A stretch of 64,000 nt of DNA from positions 62,001 to 126,000 of the forward strand of contig BQMO01000023.1 in the NCBI GenBank assembly GCA_022180725.1. The letters run 5' to 3'. Shown one piece after another: positions 9,995 to 17,202 of the stretch (position 1 is the stretch's first letter; each line of letters opens with the position of its first letter). Under the pieces are notes generated by a model. The model had not been told where the DNA came from, ran no database searches, and saw only the letters and a program-made list of their open reading frames with translations. This DNA is from Phycisphaerae bacterium. GTDB lineage: Bacteria; Planctomycetota; Phycisphaerae; Phycisphaerales; UBA1924. Position numbers and translations under genes: made by a program.

Positions 9995-11281
9995 TTAGAT
10001 ACCCCCGCCCTGAAGGCTGTTGATCATCGCCACCAGCGGCAGGAACATGGCCACCACGATCACGCCCACGATCCCGCCCAGCACCACCACCATCAGCGGC
10101 TCGAGCAGGCTCACCAGCGACGCGACCGCCACGTCCACCTCTTCGTCGTAGTTGTCCGCGATCTTCAGCAGCATCGCGTCCAGTTCGCCCGTCTCCTCGC
10201 CCACGTCGATCATGTTCACCACGATCGCGTCGCACGTCTTGCTCTCGCGCAAGGGGCCGGCGAACCCTTCGCCCTCGCGGATGCTGTCGTACACCTTCTG
10301 GAGCGCCTTCTCGAAGACGTAGTTGCCGCTCGTTTCCTTGGTAATCTTGATCGCCTCCAGGATCGGCACGCCCGCGGAGATCAGCGTCCCCAGCGTCCGC
10401 GTGAACCGCGCGATCACCGTCTTGCGCACCAGTTTCCCGAAGACCGGCGAGTACAGGATGACCGTGTCCGTCGCGGCCCGGCCCGGGCCCGCCGCCCGCA
10501 CCAGTTTCCACAGAATCCACAGCACGATCGGCGCCGGCAGCGAGATCAGGATGCCGGGGATCTGCTGCCCCGGGTTCGTCCCCGCGAACCAGCGGCTGCT
10601 GCTGATCAGCCAGCGCGTCAGCACCGGCAACGCCACCCCGAAGTCCTTGAAGATTTCCTCGAACTTCGGGATGATGTAGATCATGATGCCCGACAGGATC
10701 AGCCCCGCGATCGTCACCACCACGATCGGGTACACCATCGCGCCCTGAATCTTCCGCTTCAGGCGCTGGCTCTTTTCCATGAACTCGGCCAGACGCTGCA
10801 GGATGATGTCCAGCACGCCGCCGATCTCCCCCGCGTTCACCATCTTCACGTACAGGTGATTGAACGCCTTGGGGTACTTGCTCATCGATTCCGACAGGCT
10901 CGACCCGCCCTCGACCTCCTCGCACACGCCGATCAGGATGTTCTTCATCTTGCCCGGCTTCTGCTGGCTCTCGAGGATCTGCAGGCTGCGCAGGAGCGGC
11001 AGGCCCGCGTCCTGGAGCGTCGACAACTGCCGCGTGAAGGCGGTCAGGTTCTTGGCGGAGACGCCGCCGATGCCCATCCCGCCGCGCTTCTTCTTGAGTT
11101 TCGCGCCCTCGCCGCCGCCCACCGCGCCGTCGGCCTTCTTCGCCGCCTGCTCACGCACCGACGTGGGGTAGAACCCCTGCTGCTTGATGCGCTGGATGGC
11201 CTCTTCGGTCGAGTTGGCCTCCACCACCCCCTTCTGGGGTTTCCCGGCGGAGTTCAACGCCTCGTACATGAACGTGCTCAT
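9995..11281 (-). CDS. gspF: Inner-membrane platform protein PilC/GspF
   Basis: 428 residues, standard length. It has two repeated T2SSF domains, the first opening near TAFTRQLSTLQDAGLPLLRSLQILE and the second near ARFTRTLGTLISAGVPILEAIKITKE. Hydrophobic segments lie between and after them (VVVTIAGLILSGIMIYIIP; VVVLGGIVGVIVVAMFLPLV). The N-terminus MSTFMYEALNSAGKPQKGVVEA is the classic GspF/PilC opening. The protein anchors the assembly ATPase under the pseudopilus. It lies 99 bp downstream of a GspE/PilB ATPase, the usual E-F pair, and the gap carries a 7-bp tandem repeat. Confidence 0.95.
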   Translation of the reverse strand: MSTFMYEALNSAGKPQKGVVEANSTEEAIQRIKQQGFYPTSVREQAAKKADGAVGGGEGAKLKKKRGGMGIGGVSAKNLTAFTRQLSTLQDAGLPLLRSLQILESQQKPGKMKNILIGVCEEVEGGSSLSESMSKYPKAFNHLYVKMVNAGEIGGVLDIILQRLAEFMEKSQRLKRKIQGAMVYPIVVVTIAGLILSGIMIYIIPKFEEIFKDFGVALPVLTRWLISSSRWFAGTNPGQQIPGILISLPAPIVLWILWKLVRAAGPGRAATDTVILYSPVFGKLVRKTVIARFTRTLGTLISAGVPILEAIKITKETSGNYVFEKALQKVYDSIREGEGFAGPLRESKTCDAIVVNMIDVGEETGELDAMLLKIADNYDEEVDVAVASLVSLLEPLMVVVLGGIVGVIVVAMFLPLVAMINSLQGGGI

Positions 11282-11336
11282 TCGTCAGCCCCGTACAAAA
11301 TGACCTTCCGCCACTCGGCCCGATCCCCGTCCCCAA

Positions 11337-11378
11337 TGCCCAGTGCCTAGTGCCCAGTGCCTAGTGCCCAGTGCCTAC
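11337..11378. repeat. 7-bp tandem repeat, six units, in gspE-gspF gap
   Basis: Six consecutive heptamers alternate TGCCCAG and TGCCTAG; the last ends in C. They begin 3 nt beyond the gspE stop codon and end 56 nt before the gspF start in transcript sense. The array fills most of the 99-bp gap between two genes that are co-transcribed. It could be a slippage-prone spacer. No coding role is possible, as it lies outside both frames. Confidence 0.85.
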
Positions 11379-11380
11379 CT

Positions 11381-13117
11381 CTAGTCCTCTTCCGACAGCG
11401 TCTCGCGCACCACCTCGTCGATGGTCGTCAGGTTCTCGTAAATGGACAGCAGCCCGCACTCCCGCAGCGTCCGCATGCCGCGCTTCCTCGCGTGCGCCCG
11501 CAGCAGCGTCGTGTTCGCGTTCTTCATCACCAGTTCGCGCATCTCGTCGTCCATCGGCATGATCTCGAAGAGCGCCATCCGCCCGCGGTACCCCGAGTTG
11601 TTGCAGTGCTCGCAGCCCCGCCCCCGCGCGAACGGCTTCCCCACCACCTTTTCCGGCGTGAGGTTCAACTCCATCAACTCCTCTTCCTTGGGCGTGTACT
11701 GCTCCTTGCAGTGCTTGCAGATCGTCCGCACCAGGCGCTGCGCGACGATCCCCTCGATCGTCGCCGTCAGCAGGAACGGCTCCATCCCCAGGTCCACCAG
11801 GCGGATGATGCTGCTGGGCGCGTCGTTGGTGTGCAGCGTGCTCAGCACCAGGTGCCCCGTCAGGCTCGCCTGCACCGCGATCTGCGCCGTCTCGAGGTCG
11901 CGGATCTCGCCCACCAGGATGATGTCCGGGTCCTGACGCAGGAAACTCCGCAGCGCCTTCGCGAAGGTCAGCCCGGCTTCCTCGTTCACCTGGCACTGGC
12001 ACAGCCCGTCGATGTCGTACTCCACCGGGTCCTCGACCGTGAGGATCTTCGTCTCGATGTCGTTGAGCTTCGCCAGCGCCGCGTACAGCGTGGTCGTCTT
12101 CCCGCTCCCCGTGGGGCCGGTCACCACCACGATCCCGTTCGGGCGGTTGATCAGCTTCGAGAACTGGTCGTAGTCGTCCGGGCGCAGCCCGATCCGCTCC
12201 AACGCAAGCTCGACGTTGCTCCGGTCCAGCACACGCATCACGCACGACTCGCCGTGGATCGTCGGCAGCACCGCGATACGAAGGTCCACCGGCTTCCCGC
12301 CCACCGTGAGTTCGATACGCCCGTCCTGCGGCACGCGGCGCTCCGCGATATCCAGGTTCGCCATGACCTTGATGCGGCTGGTGATCGCCGGGCCCAGTTG
12401 CTTGGGCGGGGGCACCATCTCGTACAGCACCCCGTCGATCCGGTACCGCATCTTGAACTCGTTCTCGAACGGCTCGAAATGGATGTCGCTCGCCTTGTCC
12501 TTGATCGCCTGCATGAGCACCAGGTTGAGCAGCTTGATCACCTGGTTGTCGTTCGCCGCACTGGTCAGGGCGTCCAGGTCGATCGATTGGTCGCTCTTCC
12601 CGCTCAGCCCCTCGAACTTCTTGTCGGCCGCCAGGCTCGACACCACGTCCGTCACCGACTCGACCTTCGAGAAGTGCTTGCGGATCAAGGCTTCGATCAG
12701 CCCGGCGTCCCCCACCGCCGCCTCGACGTTGAACCCCATCAGCATCCGCAGGTCGTCCACCGCCCGGAAGTTGTCGGCGCTCTTCATCGCGATCCGCAGC
12801 CGCTTGCTCGTCGCGTTGTACTCCACCGGGATCACCTCGTACATCCGCACCGTGTCGGCCGGCAGCACGTCCTTGAGCGCATCCGTCGGATTCCATCCCG
12901 ACAAATCGACGAACGCCATCCCTGCCTGGGCCGCCAAGGCCTCCGAGATGTCCTTCTGCGTGCAGTACCCCAACTCCACCAGCAACTGCCCCACGGGCTG
13001 CTTGCGGGTCTTCTGCACCGACAACGCCTCGTGAACCTGTTCACGAGACACCTTGCCCATCTTGGTGAGCACGCGGCCGAGTTTCCGGCCCTTCATTTCG
13101 GCAGGGTCAATATCCAT
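11381..13117 (-). CDS. gspE: GspE/PilB family assembly ATPase (copy 1)
   Basis: 578 residues from ATG 13117, which has GGAGG 12 nt upstream. The N-terminal MshEN-type domain (GRVLTKMGKVSREQVHEAL ... LGYCTQKDISEALAAQAGMAFVDL) is followed by the RecA-like ATPase: Walker A GPTGSGKTTT, the Asp box EDPVEYDIDGLCQ, Walker B-type ILVGEIRD, and the His box TLHTND. A zinc-binding tetracysteine module has CKHC and, about 35 residues on, CEHCNNSGYRGR. It powers pseudopilus or pilus assembly with the adjacent GspF. It is preceded by its own 217-bp gap with a promoter candidate, so it may head a gspE-F-G-H-I-J-K transcript separate from the upstream ATPase pair. PilB versus GspE cannot be settled from the sequence. 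Confidence 0.93.
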   Translation of the reverse strand: MDIDPAEMKGRKLGRVLTKMGKVSREQVHEALSVQKTRKQPVGQLLVELGYCTQKDISEALAAQAGMAFVDLSGWNPTDALKDVLPADTVRMYEVIPVEYNATSKRLRIAMKSADNFRAVDDLRMLMGFNVEAAVGDAGLIEALIRKHFSKVESVTDVVSSLAADKKFEGLSGKSDQSIDLDALTSAANDNQVIKLLNLVLMQAIKDKASDIHFEPFENEFKMRYRIDGVLYEMVPPPKQLGPAITSRIKVMANLDIAERRVPQDGRIELTVGGKPVDLRIAVLPTIHGESCVMRVLDRSNVELALERIGLRPDDYDQFSKLINRPNGIVVVTGPTGSGKTTTLYAALAKLNDIETKILTVEDPVEYDIDGLCQCQVNEEAGLTFAKALRSFLRQDPDIILVGEIRDLETAQIAVQASLTGHLVLSTLHTNDAPSSIIRLVDLGMEPFLLTATIEGIVAQRLVRTICKHCKEQYTPKEEELMELNLTPEKVVGKPFARGRGCEHCNNSGYRGRMALFEIMPMDDEMRELVMKNANTTLLRAHARKRGMRTLRECGLLSIYENLTTIDEVVRETLSEED

Positions 13118-13334
13118 GATTTCGGGATGCCTCCGGACAGCCGCCGCTCTCCGTGTCACCCAATCGCCCCCGCAGGTCCCGCACCTCTCGCGAGTTACCA
13201 GACCCACGTCACGAGACCCGTGTCGGTGACTCGCACCGACTCGTCTCCATTCGCAGAGCATATCGGATCGGATCGGACTGTCCAACTGGTTTTTGCCATG
13301 GTTCACAATGAATCACATGGTTTTTTGATCAATA
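13118..13334. other. Intergenic region between pilT and gspE copy 1
   Basis: 217 bp, visibly more AT-rich near pilT than its surroundings (TTTTTTGATCAATATTATTG). It holds a sigma-70-like promoter for the gspE-F-pseudopilin operon and no convincing small gene. The 3' end of pilT is followed on the minus strand by an A-rich stretch but no terminator hairpin that I can fold. Confidence 0.6.
13257..13285 (-). promoter_or_regulatory. Sigma-70-like promoter for gspE-gspF-pseudopilin operon
   Basis: On the minus strand TTGGAC (13285-13280) is separated by 17 nt from TATGCT (13262-13257). The spacer contains a GATCC-type 5-bp repeat. The predicted start near 13250 leaves a leader of about 130 nt before the gspE ATG. 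The -35 is poor and the -10 matches 4 of 6. Confidence 0.35.
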
Positions 13335-14459
13335 TTATTGAGTTTTGTTCTCTTCGATTTCCTCATCCCACTCCATCCGGCCAACGGTCCGACCCATTCT
13401 GTGTATTCTTGATGTCAACTCTTGTGGGTTTTTGCTCACGTCGATCATTTCTTCTGCTGAAACCATTCCGCGAGAGTAAAGCGACCAGAGGTGGTCGTCG
13501 AGCAACTGCATCCCGAACTTCTTGCCGGTTTGAATGGCCGAATCGATTCGGAAAGTCTTGGCTTCGCGGATCAGGTTTGAAATGGCCGGTGTAACAACCA
13601 GGAACTCATACGCGGCGACCATACCCGTGGTATCCACGCGGGTCAGGAGCGCCTGGCTGAGCACACACAGCAGGGCCGTCGACAACTGCACCCGGATCTG
13701 GTTCTGTTGGGTGACCGGGAAGGCGTCCACGACGCGGTCGATGGTCTTGGCGGCCCCGGTGGTGTGCAGGGTGGCGAACACGAGGTGGCCCGTCTCGGCG
13801 GCGCGTACCGCGGATTCGATGGTTTCCAGGTCGCGCATTTCGCCGACCAGGATCACGTCGGGGTCCTGACGCAGCGAGCGGCGGAGCGCCTCGGCGAAGG
13901 ACGGCACATCGTTGCCCACTTCGCGCTGGTTTACGATCGATTTCTTGTGGTTGTGGTAGTACTCGATGGGGTCTTCCATCGTGACGATGTGCCGATCCAT
14001 GCCCTGGTTGATGTAGTCGATCATCGTCGCCAGGGTGGTCGTCTTGCCCGAGCCGGTCGGGCCGGTGACCAGGAACAGCCCGCGCGGACGGCGGATGAGT
14101 TCCTTGCACACCTCGGGCAGCCCGATCTGCTCGAAGGTGAGCAGTTTGCTGGGAATCTGCCGGCAGACAATGGCCAGGTCGCCTCGCTGCCGGAAGACCG
14201 ACACGCGGAAGCGGGCCGCGTCGCCGTACGCAAACCCGAAGTCCGTGCCGCCCTCTTCCTGCAGTTCCTGCTGGTTGCGTTCGGGGGTGATGGCCTTCAT
14301 GAGCGAGACCATGTCGTCTGAATCGAGCACCTTGGTCTGCAGATTCCGCAGGTTGCCGTGCAGGCGGATGGTGGGCTGACGCCCGACGGTGAGGTGAAGG
14401 TCGGACGCCCCGTTTTTGACAACGGTGTCGAGGAGGCGGTCAATCTGCATCGAAGACAT
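13335..14459 (-). CDS. pilT: Twitching motility/retraction ATPase PilT
   Basis: 374 residues, standard PilT length. It has the N-terminal PAS-like region (GASDLHLTVGRQPTIRLHG), Walker A GPTGSGKTTT at about 133-142, Asp box EDPIEYYHNHKKSIVNQREVG, Walker B VILVGEMRDLET, His box TLHTTGAAKTIDRVVD, and the PilT-type AIRNLIRE-like motif as AISNLIREAK. PilT depolymerises type IV pili. Its presence shows that this machine, although rich in T2SS-like pseudopilins, includes a retraction motor. It lies 69 bp downstream of gspE copy 2 and is likely co-transcribed with it. The C-terminal 30 residues are acidic and end EEIEENKTQ. Confidence 0.95.
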   Translation of the reverse strand: MSSMQIDRLLDTVVKNGASDLHLTVGRQPTIRLHGNLRNLQTKVLDSDDMVSLMKAITPERNQQELQEEGGTDFGFAYGDAARFRVSVFRQRGDLAIVCRQIPSKLLTFEQIGLPEVCKELIRRPRGLFLVTGPTGSGKTTTLATMIDYINQGMDRHIVTMEDPIEYYHNHKKSIVNQREVGNDVPSFAEALRRSLRQDPDVILVGEMRDLETIESAVRAAETGHLVFATLHTTGAAKTIDRVVDAFPVTQQNQIRVQLSTALLCVLSQALLTRVDTTGMVAAYEFLVVTPAISNLIREAKTFRIDSAIQTGKKFGMQLLDDHLWSLYSRGMVSAEEMIDVSKNPQELTSRIHRMGRTVGRMEWDEEIEENKTQ

Positions 14460-14528
14460 CGGGAACTCCAGAGAAACCGGGCGGCCCCGGCGTAGGAAAC
14501 AGGATTCTCGGGGCCGAGGCCCCTTTGG

Positions 14529-16265
14529 TTACTTCGTGGTGATGGTCTCCATGTCGACCTGGGTGGTTCTGGCGATTTCGTCGGGCGTGGTGACGCCCTT
14601 GAGAATCTTGATCTTGCCGTCACCGACGAGGCTGCGCATGCCGTTGGCCATGGCAGCCCGGCGTATGTCGGCGATGGGCGCGAGGTTGAAGGCCATCTCG
14701 CGGATCTGCGTGTTCATCTGCATCATCTCGAAGATGGCCTGCCGCCCGCGATATCCGGTGTTCACGCAGTTGGCACACCCCGAGCCTTTCATGGCCTTGC
14801 CGAGCGCTTCGTCCACCGTAATGCCGGTGAGCGCCAGGTACTTGTGGTCCAACTCCTCCTCGCGCATCAGCCGCTTGCACTCCCTGCAGTTGACGCGGAT
14901 CAGCCGCTGGGCCATGATCGCCTGGATCGACGAGGCGACCAGGAAGGGTTTCACGCCCATGTCGATGAGGCGGGTGATGGCGCTGGGCGCGTCGTTGGTG
15001 TGCAGGGTCGAGAAGACCAGGTGCCCCGTGAGGGCCGCCTGGATGGCGATCTCGGCCACCTCTTTATCACGGATTTCACCGACCAGGATGATGTTCGGGG
15101 CCTGGCGCAGCATCGAGCGGAGAATTTCCTTGAACCCCAGCCCGATGTTCTCGCGCACCTGGCACTGGTTGATCCCCTCGAAGTTGTACTCGACGGGGTC
15201 CTCGGCGGTGATGATCTTCTTGTCGGGGCGGTTCAGCACGTCGAGGGCCGAGTACAGCGTCGTCGTCTTGCCCGAACCGGTCGGCCCGGTGACCAGGAAG
15301 ATGCCGTTGGGGCGACGGATGATGCGGTTGAAGATGGCGAGGTTGTCGGGTTCGAACCCGAGATTCACCAGGCCGATGCGGACGCTGTCGGGGCGCAGAA
15401 TACGCAGGACCACGGATTCGCCGTGGTACGCGGGGCACGCCGACACGCGGAAGTCGATCGAAGCGTCGTCGACGGGCATCTTGATGCGCCCGTCCTGGGG
15501 GACGCGCTTCTCGGCGATATTCATGCCCGCCATGAGTTTGAAGCGCGACAGGAGCGCGTTCTGCATGCGCTTGGGCAGGTTATCGCGTTCGATGCACACC
15601 CCGTCGATGCGGTAGCGAAGTCGCACGCGGTCGCCCATCGGTTCGATGTGGATATCGCTCGCGCGCGAACGCACGGCCTCGGCGATGATGCGGTTGCACA
15701 ACTTCACGATCGGCGCGTCGTCGTCGGCCACGTCGATCGACTTGTCGAGCGACTTGTCCACTGATTTGTCGACGGACTTGTCGATCGAACTGGTGATGAG
15801 GCTCTCGCCCTGTCCGAACTTGCGGGCCGTGCCGGCGGCCGCCGCGTCGAGGTACTTCCTGATCTGGCTCTTGCTCGTCAGTTTCTGGTCGAGTTCGACG
15901 TTGAGCCGGAACCGGAGGAGGTCGAACAACTCCAGGTCCATCGGGTCGTGGATCAGCAGTTGCAGGCGGTTGCCCGACTTGCCCAGCGGCAAGATCAGGT
16001 GCTTCTTAATAAGGTCGTCGGGGACGAGTTTCAGGTCAATCTTTGAAGCCACGCCGTTCACGGACAGGTCGACGTACTCCATCCCGAACTGGTTGGCCAG
16101 GGCCTTGGCGACCTGGTCCTCCTTGGTGAAGTTCTGCTCGACGAGCACCTCGCCCATGCGTTTCCCGGCGCCCTTGGCCATCGCCGCGGCCTTGTCGGCC
16201 TGCTCGGCGGTGATCGCACCCCACCCCACAAGGATCTCACCCAGTCTCTTTCGCGATCGAGCCAT
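14529..16265 (-). CDS. GspE/PilB family assembly ATPase (copy 2)
   Basis: 578 residues from ATG 16265, chosen because AAGGA lies 5 nt upstream. A GTG at 16280 would add five residues but lacks a ribosome site. The architecture matches copy 1: MshEN-like N-terminal domain, Walker A GPTGSGKTTT, Asp box EDPVEYNFEGINQ, Walker B ILVGEIRD, His box TLHTND, and tetracysteine zinc site (CREC ... CANCVNTGYRGR). The two ATPases are diverged rather than a recent duplication. A distinctive linker at residues 160-178 repeats S(I/V/L)DK five times between the N-domain and the motor. It heads the operon gspE2-pilT and is divergent from coaB. It probably serves a pilus, with copy 1 serving the pseudopilus, or the reverse. 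Confidence 0.92.
   Translation of the reverse strand: MARSRKRLGEILVGWGAITAEQADKAAAMAKGAGKRMGEVLVEQNFTKEDQVAKALANQFGMEYVDLSVNGVASKIDLKLVPDDLIKKHLILPLGKSGNRLQLLIHDPMDLELFDLLRFRLNVELDQKLTSKSQIRKYLDAAAAGTARKFGQGESLITSSIDKSVDKSVDKSLDKSIDVADDDAPIVKLCNRIIAEAVRSRASDIHIEPMGDRVRLRYRIDGVCIERDNLPKRMQNALLSRFKLMAGMNIAEKRVPQDGRIKMPVDDASIDFRVSACPAYHGESVVLRILRPDSVRIGLVNLGFEPDNLAIFNRIIRRPNGIFLVTGPTGSGKTTTLYSALDVLNRPDKKIITAEDPVEYNFEGINQCQVRENIGLGFKEILRSMLRQAPNIILVGEIRDKEVAEIAIQAALTGHLVFSTLHTNDAPSAITRLIDMGVKPFLVASSIQAIMAQRLIRVNCRECKRLMREEELDHKYLALTGITVDEALGKAMKGSGCANCVNTGYRGRQAIFEMMQMNTQIREMAFNLAPIADIRRAAMANGMRSLVGDGKIKILKGVTTPDEIARTTQVDMETITTK
15732..15788 (-). repeat. 12-bp in-frame tandem repeat encoding an (S-x-D-K) linker
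   Basis: Within gspE copy 2, four to five imperfect 12-bp units encode SIDK-SVDK-SVDK-SLDK-SID at residues 160-178. The units differ at synonymous and conservative positions, so the array is old enough to have drifted, but the tetrapeptide pattern is kept. It separates the MshEN-type domain from the ATPase core. Confidence 0.85.
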
Positions 16266-16498
16266 TCGCGTCCTTTTCACCTCGGCGAGATGCCGGGTCC
16301 GTCCGCCGTGCTGGGCACGACGATTGCTTCGTCAACACCGACCGCCCACGCTCGCGGAGTGTCCCGCCAACGTTCGCGACGGATCAGGCCCAACCCCCGA
16401 CCGATCGGGGAGGGATCGATATGGTACCCGATTCGCGTACGATCGACACGGCGGCCATGGGCCTGTCGGGATCGTGACCGATCCGGCTCGGACGCCTG
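16266..16498. other. Divergent intergenic region gspE copy 2 / coaB
   Basis: 233 bp between divergently transcribed genes. It must hold both promoters, but I cannot place either with confidence. It contains a 6-bp inverted repeat CCCCGA-CCGA-TCGGGG near 16394-16411 and a partial sigma-54-like match at 16313-16328 (GGGCACG-ACGA-TTGCT). Confidence 0.5.
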
Positions 16499-17164
16499 AT
16501 GCACGTGCCCACCACTCCTTCCATCCTCATTACCGCGGGCCCCACCCACGAACCCATCGACGCCGTGCGGTTTCTCGGCAACCGCTCGTCGGGCCGGCTT
16601 GGAGCGGCCCTGGCCCGCGAGGCCGCCCGACGCGGCTGGAGCACGACCTTGCTCCTCGGCCCGGTCGCGGAGCCGTCCACCGATACCGCGGTTCGCGTTG
16701 TTCGGTTCCAAACCTGTTCAGAATTACAGGGGCTTCTGCGGGAATACGCGAAGGAATCGGACATTCTTATCATGGCCGCCGCCGTCGCGGATTTCCGCCC
16801 CTCGGTAAGCGCCCCTGTGAAAGCGGGCAAACTCCGGCGCACAAACAAGCCGCTGATACTCGAACTGGAGCCAACCCCGGACCTGCTCGCCGAAGTCGCC
16901 GCCTCACGACGCCCGGGGCAGACCCTCGTCGGGTTCGCGCTCGAACCGCGCGAGGCGTTGTTCGATTCGGCAAGAGACAAACTCGCCCGCAAGGGGGTCG
17001 ATCTCGTCGTGGCCAATCCGCTTGAGACCATGGACAGCCCCACCATCGAGGCGGTTGTTGTCGATGCCGCGGGGCGAACCATCCCGACCCCAGGCGTGAT
17101 GAGCAAGCCGGACTTCGCGGCGTGGCTGCTGGACATCATCGCTCATCATCACCGCACGGCCTAG
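16499..17164 (+). CDS. coaB: Phosphopantothenate-cysteine ligase, stand-alone CoaB
   Basis: 221 residues. It opens with ILITAGPTHEPIDAVRFLGNRSSGRLG, the CoaB N-terminal signature (nucleotide-binding GPT and NRSSGxxG), continues with MAAAVADFRP and ends with a Rossmann-like half (VGFALE, DLVVANPL). CoaB joins cysteine to 4'-phosphopantothenate in coenzyme A synthesis. Most bacteria fuse CoaC (decarboxylase) and CoaB in one protein of about 400 residues. Here only the CoaB half is present, so a separate CoaC should be encoded elsewhere. No Shine-Dalgarno is seen before the ATG. The next gene follows after 38 bp in the same direction. Confidence 0.9.
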   Translation: MHVPTTPSILITAGPTHEPIDAVRFLGNRSSGRLGAALAREAARRGWSTTLLLGPVAEPSTDTAVRVVRFQTCSELQGLLREYAKESDILIMAAAVADFRPSVSAPVKAGKLRRTNKPLILELEPTPDLLAEVAASRRPGQTLVGFALEPREALFDSARDKLARKGVDLVVANPLETMDSPTIEAVVVDAAGRTIPTPGVMSKPDFAAWLLDIIAHHHRTA

Positions 17165-17202
17165 GCGTGCGTACCGCGTCATTACCCTACAGTCAGCCCC
17201 TC

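Noticed and set aside
11337..11378. CRISPR array
   Set aside because: The units are 7 bp with no unique spacers. It is a simple tandem repeat.
11357..13594. 745-codon plus-strand open frame across gspE and the gap
   Set aside because: It overlaps the unmistakable gspE ATPase on the other strand. The sequence is His/Arg/Leu-rich, typical of a GC-rich shadow frame.
16313..16328. Sigma-54-like GGGCACG-ACGA-TTGCT upstream of coaB
   Set aside because: The first base of the -24 box is wrong, coaB is a housekeeping gene, and the site is about 170 nt from the ATG. Kept only as a note.
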